From: Stictocephala bisonia
Lineage: Eukaryota; Arthropoda; Insecta; Hemiptera; Membracidae
Reading direction: 5' to 3'
Length of the DNA: 64,000 nt
Assembly: GCA_035578905.1 (NCBI GenBank)
Contig: JAQJVL010000327.1
Span: forward strand, 629,001 to 693,000
This document shows positions 38,445 to 51,141 of the stretch, one piece after another. Each line of letters opens with the position of its first letter. Positions within the stretch are counted from its first letter, which is position 1. The notes below the pieces were generated by a model that was given only the letters and a program-made list of their open reading frames with translations, had not been told where the DNA came from and ran no database searches. Position numbers and translations under genes: made by a program.

Positions 38445-40496
38445 ATTAAAAAATCTACTAAATATTTTAAGGTAAATCAGCCCCTACACGAAACGGATGG
38501 GATTTAAACTTATAATTGTTAGTTGAGAAAATTACAGTACAGTAAAAACCCCTATTTAATGTGACATTGCACAAATAACTTATGTTTAGGCTCATTGAAA
38601 TACAGATTTAATGCAGCAAACAACAAAGAAAAAACTGTTCATATAAATATAAATGTTAAAAATTTATATAGGTGTTAGGCAAGTATGGTAGGTGACTCGT
38701 AAAATTGTTATTAATGCAGGTGTCTCGTCCTGCGCGTGACTGTGAGTGTAAATCATATTTCGAGGGGTTTCTTATCCTTCAGTGGCCCTCAGAAAAGGAG
38801 TAGGGGAAAAATGAACAATTAATAACACAACAATTTCAAGAAAATATTTTGAATAATAATGGACAATTTTCATTTTCAATAATTTTAAAGGTGTTATAAA
38901 GCTTGTATTTATATGATTATATCTATATTGGTATATTAATGAAATTATCATTCAATCAATGTAATATGCATCTACTGTTTAAGGATTTCTGCTGTGTTAT
39001 TAATTATCAAGTTTTACATAATGTATTACGAATGTTTGGCAATCGAAACGTAGTAAAATATAGTGTTCGGAATTTTATCATTACATCCATTATACAGTAC
39101 TACTAAAACTTATTTTATCATTTTAAACCAACAAGGATAGTGTAAATAAAAATCATATATTGTATGGGCCAATAAATACATAATAACTCAACTATAATTT
39201 GTAAACTGGTACAGTTAGTCCTATATGATTCACATATATTGCATTAGTTTTATATCATTAATCACTGCTGTTATAAAGTACAGTATATAATCGTAATATA
39301 TATCTTTTATCGATCTATACAACGTATTATCCTCGTAACGTGGCCGTAAAATGTACTGTAAGCAAATTAAATAATATAGTTTTAGCCTATTTATTTTAAA
39401 TTAAATATTTATATAAATAATTTAGCTATCAAAATCAGATTGAGTAGCTAAGGGCTATATGTCTCATTTATCACTAAAATTATAAATATTCCTCAATTTC
39501 TTTAAGCCAATCCCTCATTTCGAACTAAAACTATATCTTCCATCGAGATACATTCGTGCCAACTTAAATTTGTTATAATGTGCTTTTGGACTTTTCAATA
39601 AAATATTAAGAGACAATGCCAGTTTAGTATCCATTTCTGTATCCTGATAAATCTAAACAAATATTTTGTATAGATAAATGTAATGTTCAAACAAATCGAA
39701 AATGATCCATTCCTTATACAGTATATTTGAAAAAATGATGATGGCTATATCTGCTTTAAAAAATTATTATTTAAGAAAAATATTGACAACATTTCCCCAA
39801 TATCACGATATGAGATGAACAAACGATAGTAGAGTTAAGTTTTGGTAATGAATAATTATGTTTTTTCTATGCTTAAGTGAATAATCATGTTTAGAAAAAA
39901 AAAACAGGTAGTTGTACGATTTCAGTAAAAATGGTGTTAAACACCATACGAAAAAGCCCTTAAATTCAGATTTTTGTAATTACTTGTCTAAAGTTTAATC
40001 TTATTAAACAAGAAATAAGAAAAAGCAACTCAAAGTAAGATCAACAATGCTATTACGAAGATCCCAATGTTATCCATACCCCATAAAATAAACATATAAC
40101 GTATTATAGAACCATATTACTATTACCTTCCTGCTCATGACAGAAAGCCTACGTGCATATTTTTATTATGTTCATTTAACCCTCTCATGTCTACATGTTA
40201 CGTAAAAAATAACATTAAGAGTTATTATAACATATTATTATAGAGATATTGAAGCAGTTTGTTTACCTTTTCATACCCGTTATTTCATCCCATCTCAACC
40301 GACGTATGTACAGCTTTCGAAGGAATTGATACATTTTCTGTTGCTTGATACAGTTTTATTGGCTTAGTTATTAGTACAGAACAGCAGGTGAAACAAGATA
40401 CGTGACATGTGTTAGAGGGGAAGTGTTGAGGTGTATTGAGGATATAAGGAGGGAGGTGACAGTGATTCGACAAACAACATAAAAAACAATCGGATT

Positions 40497-40851
40497 TTTC
40501 CGATAATTCATTACCACTTTATTTTTTTTCCTCAATACATAACCGCTTGATAAGAATTCCATTGCTTTAAAAACTGTTCCCAATCAGTTTTACGTCCACT
40601 GTGGCATTCCTTGTCCGGTACGATTCCGATATCACTGGCCATATATTATTATAACTTTCAAAAAACTTACACACGGAGAGCGCATTCGGCTGTAAGTCAA
40701 TCACTGGATTTACCAGTTGGTGATCAACTTTAGTAGCCACCTAACCTAATCCAACATAAAATTACCTAACTTAATCTAACCGTAGTTGCGATAAAAAAAT
40801 AGTGGTACTGAAGTAACGGTAAAAGGAGTAGTAGTAAATTAACGGAAAAGG
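40497..40851 (+). repeat. dispersed repeat, copy 2
   Basis: Partner of 34677-34970. It shares GATATCACTGGCC, GCGCATTCGGCTGTAAGTCA and AGTTGCGATAAAAAAATAG in the same order. About 60 bp longer through internal insertions. Confidence 0.75.
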
Positions 40852-41964
40852 TTCAAACATTCGAGTGTTAAGTTAGTTCCTAATTCGACCAATTATTTCG
40901 ATTTTCTACATTGGCAATCACCACTTCACTTCCGTCTGACTGTGCCACATATGTCATACAGCAACTATTCAAGAAAAAGCAAACAGGATTCTCTTTTGCC
41001 TGCTAAACAAACAAATAGTAGCAAATAAATTTTAGAGTTAAAACAACTATGTATTGAGATGCAGTACTTGTGACCTCTACTGAAGTTAATCAGCTGTTTT
41101 TATTCTATTCCTGAGTTGAATTATTCGTTCACTTAGAAAAAAAAAACTGAAATGCACATTTTACTAAATTACTAGCCCAAAATGTTTTTGTTGTGGACAT
41201 ATTCTGATTGTGAACTAGATTCATTTAGTTTATAAGTAAGTGGGTTTAGTATTAGTAATGAATTAAGTAGTATTAGTACCATTTATGGACAGGTGTACTA
41301 ACATTATTCAGGCAGTGAATGAAATAATAATACTTGTAAAATTGTATAGGTTATGTATTTGAAAAAATAATCAAATAATGGAAGAAATAGCGTATTGCTT
41401 GGTTATTTATTGAAATATATGGTTATTCCACCACTAATCAGCTGATAAGACCACACAATAATCCGATTTTTGGTCTACTTCACATGTTGGACCCACGGTC
41501 CATGCTTTACCTGCTAAATTGTATTTATTTTATTTATTTTTAATTTTTTTTTTTTTTTTTAATTAGCGTGATAGAATTTAAGTTAACGGGCTCTAGTTAT
41601 TGCTACCTAACTTATCCTATCTATTACGCTGTACTTGAGGTTTATTAAGTTTATTTTATTTCATAGTATTATTACAGTACAGCTTACTGTGATGTTAATA
41701 GTGATACATCTGAAAATAATATTGGAATTATTTGGCTAGTTCAGTTGTATTTGTAGAGAGTGTTTTCATGTAACATGTTTGTCCATTAATTCTATGAACA
41801 TATATAATAAGAAGGACTTAATAAATGTGCAGGTAGGAGTACTTTTTATTTGACCATTTATTTCTCAGTTATTAGTTTAAAAAGTTGAATTATATAGATA
41901 TTCATACGTAATTACATAGAGCATATATTTGTAACAATTACCAGTAAATAAGTACCGCCTCTTT

Positions 41965-42235
41965 CCTTGAATGAAAGGTAACGACGATGTATTCCAAATA
42001 TTTGACATTCGTGTAGTTGGAAGGGGAAAGGCCGAAAAAGAGTACGCCGGTACGGTCCAACAGCTGCGGCACAGCCCAGGATTAGGCCTACCTCTGGCAG
42101 CCGTCCAAGAGCTATTCTGGGCGGGAGGGAAGGAACTGTTTGGTGCATCGAGTCATGGGCTCATCCATCTTTGCCCGTTCTTCGACCTTCACCGAGACAG
42201 ATTACCTTCACATAAGTACAGTTATGTGTGAGTGT
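41965..42235 (+). other. GC-rich coding-like island, unidentified
   Basis: An 86-codon plus-strand frame (41971-42231) and a 78-codon minus-strand frame overlap in a patch clearly richer in GC than its surroundings. There is an acceptor-like tract before it (CTCTTTCCTTGAATGAAAG) and a donor-like GTGAGTGTT after it on the plus strand. I recognise no protein family in either direction. It could be an exon or a transposon relic. Confidence 0.3.
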
Positions 42236-42869
42236 TAGTAAATAAATATTAAATGATATATTATTTAGCATCAGGTTAGTAAAATATTGCCTCCTAACTC
42301 CTTACGAAACTAAACAGTTAAAATGAAATATTATTGTTAATTTTCTAATGTTGTTAATAATTAACTTATTTATGTTTTTGCTATTGAACTCATTTACAGC
42401 AAAAATATGTTTATAAAGTTACGAAAATTGCTTACTAAGGCTATCACAAAAGTAAAATCATAATAGAGAAACTTTAAAGTTACAAATGTATAATACAAAA
42501 CAACGTTTTATAATTTAAAACAACATTAAAAAACCTAGGCCTATTGTAAATCTGTTTCAAAGTTTAACATTGCTTTCATTCTATGCAAAAACTGTTCATT
42601 ACATAGACATTAACATATTACAGTCATTAACATATGACTTATAACTTAACTTGAATTAAAACCTGTTTATATCAACTAGTTCATGTTCTATATAACTAGT
42701 GTTCTTGAACCGTGAATTTTTTTACAACTCAGTAATTACATTGCGCAATTTAAATATTTAAAAATTCTTAAATGGGAGCTTATATGACGACACTGCAAGA
42801 TTGCCTATTGCTGTATGATTAATGCCGATTTCTAAAAGAATGGGTCAAGTTGGTTTGATGCTAACCTAA

Positions 42870-43015
42870 CTTACGACGGCACTGAGGCTGTCAATGTTGC
42901 GTGGACTTACGACGGCACTGAGGCTGTCAATGTAGCGTGGGCTTACGACGGCACTGAGGCTGTCAATGTTGCGTGGACCTATGACGGCACTGAGGCTGTC
43001 AATTTGGGTTTGGCT
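42870..43015 (+). repeat. 36-bp minisatellite, array D (clean part)
   Basis: Four near-perfect copies of a 36-bp unit, GACTTACGACGGCACTGAGG plus CTGTCAATGTTGCGTG. The array continues into the low-quality stretch that follows. The unit sequence is unrelated to arrays A-C. Confidence 0.9.
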
Positions 43016-44095
43016 TAGCCCTTACGAACGGCCAACGGGGAGGGCTGTCAATTGGTTTGCGGGGGGGAACCTTTTTTAATGGCCCCCGGCGCAAGAAGGG
43101 GCCTGTCAATTTTGGAAAAAATGGGGCCCCGCACCTGAGGCTTTTCAATTTTTGGTTGGGCGGTTGGCAAACCCCAAAAAATTAAACGGGCATTTGGAGG
43201 GCTGTCAATGTTGCTTGGCCCTTAGACGGCATTTGGAGGCTGTAAATTTTGCGTGGAATTTAGACGGAAACGAGGCGGGTTAAATTTTGGGGGGACTTAC
43301 GACAGCTCTGAGGCTGCCCCAATTTTTGCGTAAAATTTTACGACACACGGGAGACGGTCAAGGGTTGCGGGGATTTTTACACAGCACTGGGGCGGGTCAA
43401 TTTTGGGGTTTTAAATTTAAAACCGGGCCTGGGCCGGGTCAATGTTGGGGGGGGACAAAAACGCCCAGAACTGGGGGCGGGTCAATGTTCAAGGTTTTTA
43501 CAAAGGCACTGGGGCGGGTCAATTTGCGTGGACTTACAACGGAACTGACCCTTGCAATGTTGCTTTAATTTAAAAACAACAGAACTGGGGCGGGGGCCAA
43601 AGGGGGGAATAAAAACACTTAAAAAAAAGGGAAAAAAAAAAAAAAAAAGGGGGTGGAAAAAACGACAAAAAAAAGGAAAAAACGAAAGTAGGGGGAAAAA
43701 AGGGGGGGGGTACAAAAAAACAAAAAAAAATTGAGGGGGGGGGGGCCCAAAAAAAAAAATGGGAGGGGGAAAAAAAAAAATTAAAAAAGGAAAAAAATGG
43801 GGGGGGGGAAAAAAAAAAATGGTTGCGGGAAAAAACGAAAAAAAAAATGGAAAAAAAGGGGAAAAGGGGGGGGGGGGGGTTGAAAAAGGGAAAAAAAAAA
43901 AAAAGGAAAAAAAAAAAAAAAAAAGGGAAAAACTGGAAAATAAAAAAAAAAAAAAATCTGGGGGTGGAAAAAAAAAAAAAAAAAAAAAAAAAAATTAAAA
44001 AAAAAAAAAAAAGAAAAAAAAAGGGGAAAAAAAAAAAGGGGGAAAAAAAAAAAAAAGGGGGGAAAAAAAAAAAAAAAAAAAAAACTGTCAATGTT
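43016..44095. other. low-quality continuation of array D
   Basis: Decaying copies of the unit (GGCACTGGGGCGGGTCAATG and similar) give way to A- and G-runs. The last recognisable unit is at about 44085-44120, where clean sequence resumes. Lys- or Phe-rich frames here are artefacts. Confidence 0.85.
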
Positions 44096-45282
44096 GGGTG
44101 GACTCACGACAGCACTGAGGTGTTTTATAGGTGCTCGGTTATTTTTAATATTACTTGATAATATAGTAGTGTTACAGCAAATATTTGTTTCTTATTATAA
44201 TATACAATAACAATAAATTTGTTGACTCATAATATTTTTTATAGTTACGAATGTAAATTGGGAAATTGTTTCTTAATATGATATTTTTTATTAATATATG
44301 CACAGTATTGTTTTTTAGTATTTTTTATGTATGCATAATATGAATATGTAACCCATTTGAGAAGATGAGAGTCCTTTTTCCAGTGCGAGTTACCTCTGGA
44401 ATATTTCGCTGGCAGAAGCGTTTGTATTAGCTTCACGGAGCGTGTACACAGAGAGCATAATACAATGGATAACTGAGTTGAGACAATGTTTGCTGTGCCT
44501 TCCGTAACACTGTTCCAATTTACCTTTGTGAAAGAAACTGCTTTAATAATAGGACCTAAAAATAAATCTTCCTCTGTATGATCATATAGTAATAAACATG
44601 CGACTATTCTTATTATTATGTAACAGGAAAAGGGGAGTTAAATAAAAAAGTCCATGTATAGTTTTTAAAAGTAAGCATTACCTTTTCTATGTGGGTTAGT
44701 AGTTATCTCTCATTACTAAATGTTTAACAATTATCAAAAATCATTAGAGTACATAAAAATATATATCATCAGAATAATGTTTTTAAAATATCTAATATAA
44801 TATCTAGCAATCATATATTTATTATATAGCAATTATAAATTTCCATTAATTTTATTGATGAGTGAGTGTACAAGGCTCATTAGGGTACTGTTTCAAATAT
44901 TAAAAAAAAGTATCACAGGCTCCTTATTAGTTTCAAAACATTTAAGTCTAAATTTTTATAAAAATAATAAGTTTACACGTTAGTAGGTATAAAAAACAAT
45001 GTCATATTGGTTTTTTAAACAAATCAGAATTTTAAAAAACATAAATTGTGAAACTTAAAACTTACAAATATTGTTTGGCTATCACATCCTTCAGGATTGG
45101 TAAATTAATATTTTTTTAATTAATATATAAACTGTTATTTTGGAAATATTTACCTCACTGTTCTTTTGTAGCTAATAGGTAGGGTTCATGACGGAAAATG
45201 AAAAAGATTTAATAATGATATTATTGTACATTATATGTTTATAATGTCTCACGGTAAATTTATACTTAAAAATTTTCATGTA

Positions 45283-45766
45283 TCATGCACGGGGGTAAAG
45301 ACTCACCCAACCATCCAGACACACACGGTGCTGATGACCCACCCAACCATCCATACACGTACGGTGGTGATGACCCACCCATCCATCCATACACGTACAT
45401 TGGTGATGACCCACCCAACAATTCATACACGTACGGTGGTGATGACCCAACCAACAATCCATTCACGTACGGTGGTGATGACCCACCCAACAACCCATAC
45501 ACACACGGTGGTGATGACCCATCCAACAATTCATACACGTACAGTGGTGATGACCCACCCAACCATCTACACAAGCACGGTGGTAATTACCCACACAACT
45601 AACCATACATGTATGGTTGGTGATGACTCACCCAACAACCCATACACGCACGGTGGTGATTACCCAACCAACCATCCATACACATACGGTGGTGATTACC
45701 CACCCAACCATCCATACACTTACAGTGGTTATGAATCGCCCCAAAATCCATTCACGGATGGTGGTG
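45283..45766 (+). repeat. 36-bp minisatellite, array C left half
   Basis: About 13 copies of a 36-bp unit (ACCCACCCAACCATCCATAC followed by ACGTACGGTGGTGATG), in register with the right half at 59743-60028. The Polinton insertion splits the array. Because 36 is divisible by 3 the repeat gives long open frames on both strands; these are not genes. Confidence 0.95.
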
Positions 45767-45772
45767 ATAACC
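45767..45772 (+). repeat. target-site duplication, left copy
   Basis: ATAACC directly before the element terminus. It is repeated at 59737-59742. Confidence 0.95.
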
Positions 45773-46476
45773 AGTAGTATATTTTGCCAGGTTTCAGACC
45801 CACTTTTACCTTTGGACCGAAGACTTTTCTGGCCTCTGATTGGTCGAGAGTGGTCACGTGACTTTTCCAAGATGGCGGCACCCATTTCCCGCCAAATTTC
45901 CTAACCTCACTTTTCCTAACCTCAAATTTCCCTCAAATTCCCAAATTTCCCTCCAAATTCCCACATCATACTATATAAAATGCACTGTTAACCTTGTTAT
46001 ACTATATAAAAACACTCTTAACCTAACTTTTTCCATGTTATACTATATAAAATGCACTGTTAACCTTGTTATACTATATAAATATCACTAATTTTTTCCA
46101 TGTTATACTATATAAAATACACTCTTAACCTAACTTTTTCCATGTTACACTATATAAAATGCACTTTTTTGTCCAATATGGCGTCTTTCCCTCCCAAAAT
46201 TCCCTCATCCAAGATGGCGGCCTTTATACTGTATAAAATACACTGTAATAAATGGCTAACACGTCGTCTACCGGTCGGGCGCGCATGTGCTTTGTTACTC
46301 TAATCATATGATTAGAGTACATGTGTATATATATATACACTATAACAAAATTAATATTCCATACACTATAATAAATGCAATACTCTATGTGGCTGACGTG
46401 ATCGCAGCGCGCCTAGCGGCAACGTCGATCGGAGCGGACCTGGCGGCATCAGCTGTGAGCGGGTGACGCATGCGCA
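45773..46476 (+). repeat. left terminal inverted repeat (704 bp)
   Basis: Matches the reverse complement of 58979-59736 with indels; homology ends at GTGACGCATGCGCA. It consists of a motif-rich outer 130 bp, TTTCC-rich DNA, several copies of a 31-41-bp unit containing TATACTATATAAAA and TTAACCT, then a GC-rich inner part with TCGGGCGCGCATG and GATCGGAGCGGACC. Confidence 0.95.
45838..45893 (+). promoter_or_regulatory. transcription-factor-like motif cluster in left TIR
   Basis: Within 56 bp lie GATTGG (inverted CCAAT, 45838), CACGTG (45855), AAGATGGCGGC (YY1-like, 45869) and TTTCCCGCC (E2F-like, 45885). All but the E2F-like site are unchanged in the right repeat. Function is inferred from motif identity only. 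Confidence 0.5.
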
Positions 46477-47022
46477 GGGAATTGCTACTCTGTGGCAATA
46501 TACACCATAACAAACGCAATATTTCATGGCCGGGCTTTATCGCTGTTATCACATCACTTGACCTCTAAGGTTAGCATGTGGTTGATATGCACGTGGAGCG
46601 TCCATGCAGTGCTGATTAATGTAACACTGACCTCAAAGGTCATCTGTTATCACATCTGCTTCCGTTACCACACAGGATGACGTAATCAGAGTTTCATATC
46701 TGAATCTACACAGGATTACGTAATCGGATTTTCATGTCTGAACAGGCGCGTGACCTAATTGCCCCCTATCTCATCCATCCCTATATAAACGACCAACACA
46801 ATCAATCTTTCTCACTTCTGCTCTTGCGCTCGTACTGATCAGATGTGTCTTCACTTTGCTCTTACTCGATATTAAATACAATTATTCTCATCATAAATAC
46901 TTTATTCTTTGTTCTCTGTACGGTATTTCAAAGTAAAAATCAATAATTTGTGCCCTTTGTTTTACTTTAATTTAATAATTAACTTTTAATCAATTTAAAG
47001 TAAATTCAATCGCATCCTAACC
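46477..47022 (+). promoter_or_regulatory. leader and promoter of the polymerase gene
   Basis: TATATAAA at 46782-46789 lies about 235 bp before the polymerase ATG at 47023, which has a good context (CTAACCATGG). The rest of the leader is AT-rich and non-coding. Two copies of an ACACAGGATKACGTAATC-like segment occur near 46672 and 46708. Confidence 0.55.
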
Positions 47023-50000
47023 ATGGAATCCTTTGCCATTAACGATAACCTAGTCACCATTTCCCGCCAATTTGACACTTTTGACCCTGATCTCCTTAAC
47101 GTACTTACTAGTCATAAAAATAAAATCATGGTCGAAATAAATAAACACCTAAACAGGCTCGGGGGAGTAAAATGGTACATCGCGGTCCAAATTTAATTTT
47201 CCAAAATTGTTAACAACGAAGAAATCACAACAACATCTTTCTTTCACGGCAAAACTCGTCCCTTGCTACCTTCCGATTCTCTAGATGTACAATACTCTGA
47301 AGCTACAGACAAAATTTTAGAAAGCGTGGCTAAGTGGGTAAGTCAAGGTAGTGGGTGGGTAATAGAAAATGTTTTACGACTCGATTTGTTTATTGTTAAA
47401 TTTCAACCTTTGTACGCCTCTTCTTTCATACCCACCCCGAAAAAAATTTCTCACCCTACTAAGGGAATTGTAAATATTAAAAATGACGATTAAAAATGTT
47501 TCCTATACTCTGTACTTGCCCAATTGTACCCCGATAAACATAGACGCATAAGTTATTACAAAAAACTTGAAAATACATTAAACATGTCTGGGATTAGCTA
47601 TCCTGTCAAAATTAGCGATTTAGACAAATTTGAAAAACTGAACCCTGATATCTCTGTAAATGTCTTTGGTTTTGAAAAAGACGAAATTTACCCCCTAAGA
47701 ATAACCAAAGAAAAATTTAGAGCTCACCACATCAACTTGTTACTACTGACCACTGACACAACTACTCACTACTGTCTCATTACTAACATGTCCCGAATTT
47801 TAGCTCACTTGACTAAATACGACCATGCATCACACTACTGTGACTACTGCCTACACAGATTTCGTACTAATGATGCACTTACTAACCACTTACCTTTGTG
47901 TTCACCACATGGTGCACAAAAGACTAGACATCCTACTGATGACGAAAAATACATGTCCTTCATAAATTACACTCTAACTCATAAAGTCTCATTCACCATT
48001 TATTGTGACTTTGAGTCCTTTGTCGTTCCAATCGCCACAGCACTGAACGACCCTACTACTTCACACACTACCAACACTGCCCATCACGTCCCCTCTGGCT
48101 TTTGTTACGTAATCATTGACAGTAATGGCAAACCCATAAAGCAACCTAAAGTCTATAGCGGCCCCGACGTTGTAGATACTTTTCTAAATTGTTTGATTGA
48201 GGAGTCTAAAGAGCTCTTACCAATTATTAAAAAGAATATTCCGATTAATATGTCTCCGCAAGACAAAATTATTTTCCAAAATGCTACCACCTGTCACCTT
48301 TGTCAAAAACCTTTACACGGAGCGGAGACAAAGTGGCCAACCATAATCATTTAACGGGTGAGTTCTTGGGATCCACCCACAATTCATGCAATCTAAATTA
48401 TAAAGTTCCCAATCACATTCCTGTATTTTTCCATAACCTCAGAGGTTATGACTGCCACCACTTGATCCAAGGGTTAGGTAAATTCAAAAAAAAAAAAAAC
48501 TGTCATGTATCGCTACAACCAGTGAGCGGTACATTTCAGTCACCCTTGAATCTTTACGATTTTTGGACTCACTCCAATTTCTTAACGCTTCTTTGGACAC
48601 ACTTATGTCCAACTTAGTTTCTGACGGGGCATCAAAATTCAAAATTTTAGGGCAGTGTATGACCAACACAGACTTACTACTACGAAAAGGTGTCTTTCCC
48701 TATACTTACATGACAGACGAATCAAAATTTAACGATACTGAACTGCCTCCCAAGGAGGCGTTCTTCAATGACCTGACACAAACACATATTTCAGACGACG
48801 ACTACTTACACGCACAGACCGTATGGAATACTTTTGGTATGACCACTTTGAAACAGTATCATGACCTTTACTTACTAACTGACGTGTTGTTATTGGCTGA
48901 CGTTTTTGAAAATTTTAGGACGACTAGTATGACTTACTACGGTATTGACCAGTGTAACGTCTACTCTGCCCCCGGACTGGCATGGAATTCCATGTTAAAA
49001 ATGACAGACATAAGTCTTGAATTACTCACAGACTTTGACCAACACCTGTTTGTCGAGTCTGGGATCCGGGGCGGTGTCTCCATGATACCCAACCGGTACG
49101 CCCAGGCCAACAACCCTTACTTACCCAACTTTGACAAAAAAAAAACCACCTACTACCTTGACTGTAATAATTTTTACGGAACCAGTATGTCTGATAGACT
49201 CCCAGAGTCTGATTTTAAATGGATCGACCCGCAAGACATTGACATTACAAAAGTACCCGACGACTCCGACACCGGTTACATTTTAGAAGTTGACTTACAC
49301 TACCCTGACCACCTACATGACTTACATTCTGACTTTCCACTGGCCCCCGAACGAAAAGTAGTGACAGACGACATGCTTTCCCCCTACTGTAAGGACCTAC
49401 TTCATGAACTCGACTACAAACTTCCAAAGACTGAAAAACTACTAACTACACTGTGTGACAAAACCAAGTACGTTGTACACTACAAGACTCTAAAACTTTA
49501 CTTACAACTTGGACTTGTACTGACCAAAATTCACAGAGCTCTAAGTTTTAAACAGTCTGCCTGGTTAGCCCCATTTATTAATTTTAATACAGAGAAAAGA
49601 AAATGTGCCAAAAATAACTTTGAAAAAGATTTTTTTTAATTAATGAACAACGCTACGTACGGGAAATCATTGGAAAATGTAAGATCTAGGATAGACTTTA
49701 AACTTGTAAATAGCGAAAAACAATTCAAATGGACAGCTAGTCCCAGACTTAAAAAATTTTTCGCGTACAATAAAGATATCGCGGGATTGGCTTTGAAAAA
49801 ACAAACGATCTTTTTAAACAGACCCATTTATGTTGGATTTACAGTATTAGAAATTTCAAAATTAATAATGTACAACTTTCACTACAACTGGGCAATTACA
49901 AAGTATGGGAAAAACATAAAACTTTGTATGACTGACACAGACTCACTATTCTACAACGTATATACTCCCGACGTTTACACAGATATGAAAAATGAATTAC

Positions 50001-50419
50001 ACCTTTTTGACACGTCCGACTATCCACCTAGCCACCAATGTTACAGTGATGTAAACAAAAAAGCGTTAGGAAAATTTAAAGACGAACTAAACTCAAATCC
50101 GGCTAGGGAAATAATTGGCTTGAGAGCGAAATGCTACTCCGTTCTAAATTCTAATCTAGAGAAAAAGAAGGTAGCCAAAGGCGTCCCCCGAGTCGCGATA
50201 AAAAAACAATTGAAACACGAAATGTACAAAGACTGTTTTCTTAATCATTAGACAAAAACAACATCCGCTCTAAACATCCGTAGTGAAAAACATAAAATTT
50301 ACACACAACACATTTAAAAATTATTACTTTCCCCCTTTGATGACAAACGCTACATTTTGGAAAACGGCATAGATACTTTGGCCTACGGTCACCATTTATT
50401 AACAAAAAATGAGCTTTAG
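47023..50419 (+). pseudogene. protein-primed family B DNA polymerase (broken)
   Basis: Replicative polymerase of the element (DNA_pol_B_2-type, protein-primed). Motifs in order: exonuclease YCDFESF (about 48004), FHNLRGYD (about 48430) and YHDLYLLTD (about 48860); polymerase motif A YLDCNNFYGTSM (about 49155), motif B MNNATYGK (about 49643) and motif C DTDSLF (about 49935). Cys/His clusters occur at about 47840-47910 (CDYC...H...C) and 48290-48400 (CHLC...NHNHLTG...HNSCN). In-frame stops occur at 47194, 47491, 49637, 50249 and about 50315. Frame changes lie near 48320-48332 and 48507. Conserved sequence continues to the stop at 50419. The polymerase is certainly inactive in this copy. Confidence 0.93.
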
Positions 50420-51141
50420 AACACGACCATGATTACACAACTAAAAAACCAAAACTAAAATAAAAACGTACCTTACAAAATAAAAATTTATAAAAGCAAA
50501 CTCATCTTGACTGTGTGACAAAACCGTGTGTAAGTCGTTTTAGCCCTACTCCAACCACTCCATGACTGTCCACCACTCCCTCCCCACCACATCCATCCTT
50601 ATTGCACTAATGGCATCGATTCCACTACATCGGAACTTTGTAAAACCTTTAAGAACCTTTTCGAAATTAATCAATTAATCCTTCCAAAATCAATTCAACA
50701 ATACTCTCCAAACTGTAGGTTTATTAATGACCTACCTTCAATTCAATTTGCAATTTGAAATAATTAGCTGAATTTTACAACTAACAGTGCCTGTACCTTT
50801 CGAGCAACTGTATGAATGTGGCTCTGGGGCGTAAAAACCCCGTATCCAAAAGTGAATGTGGCTCTGGGGCGTAAAAACCCATATTCAAAAGCGAATGTGG
50901 CTCTGGGGCGTAAAAACCCTTATCCAAAAGCGAATGTGGCTCTGGAGCGTAAAAACCCGTATCCAAAAGCGAATGTGTGTTGCTCGTTAGGTAAGGCTTT
51001 ACAATTGGCATTGAGGCAGTAAACTTTATTTCTATTATTTTTATGGTCGACTGCCACCGTATAGAGCGAGTTTGGGGCTCTATACACCAAAAAATCCAAA
51101 TAAATTGTTAAACATTACTTGAATCCTTCCATTCTTCCACT
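50420..51141 (+). other. intergenic region between polymerase and integrase
   Basis: Non-coding. Holds the 39-bp tandem repeat (separate entry) and a stem-loop with arms GTATAGAGC (51059-51067) and GCTCTATAC (51077-51085). No clear TATA box before the integrase start. Confidence 0.6.
50813..50975 (+). repeat. 39-bp tandem repeat inside the Polinton
   Basis: Four copies plus a partial fifth of a 39-bp unit, CGAATGTGGCTCTGGGGCGT followed by AAAAACCCGTATCCAAAAG. The first copy has one extra C. As 39 is a multiple of 3, both strands stay open: 13-residue repeats with NVALGRKNPYPKA on the plus strand and PHSLLDTGFYAPE on the minus. No gene can be argued from that alone. Confidence 0.9.

Larger units (their letters stand above)
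35400..40490. other. AT-rich non-coding DNA with small palindromes
   Basis: No coding exon was recognised. It contains poly(T) tracts near 36250 and two strong hairpins listed separately. Confidence 0.5.

Noticed and set aside
43570..44158. Lys-rich and Phe-rich frames of up to 173 codons
   Set aside because: They arise from A-runs in low-quality sequence.
45235..45904. Long open frames with THPTIHTRTVVMT-like repeats on both strands
   Set aside because: They are translations of the 36-bp minisatellite, whose unit is a multiple of three; no start context or conserved domain.
50781..51022. Repetitive proteins on both strands between polymerase and integrase
   Set aside because: Explained by the 39-bp tandem repeat; strand cannot be decided and no homologue is known.
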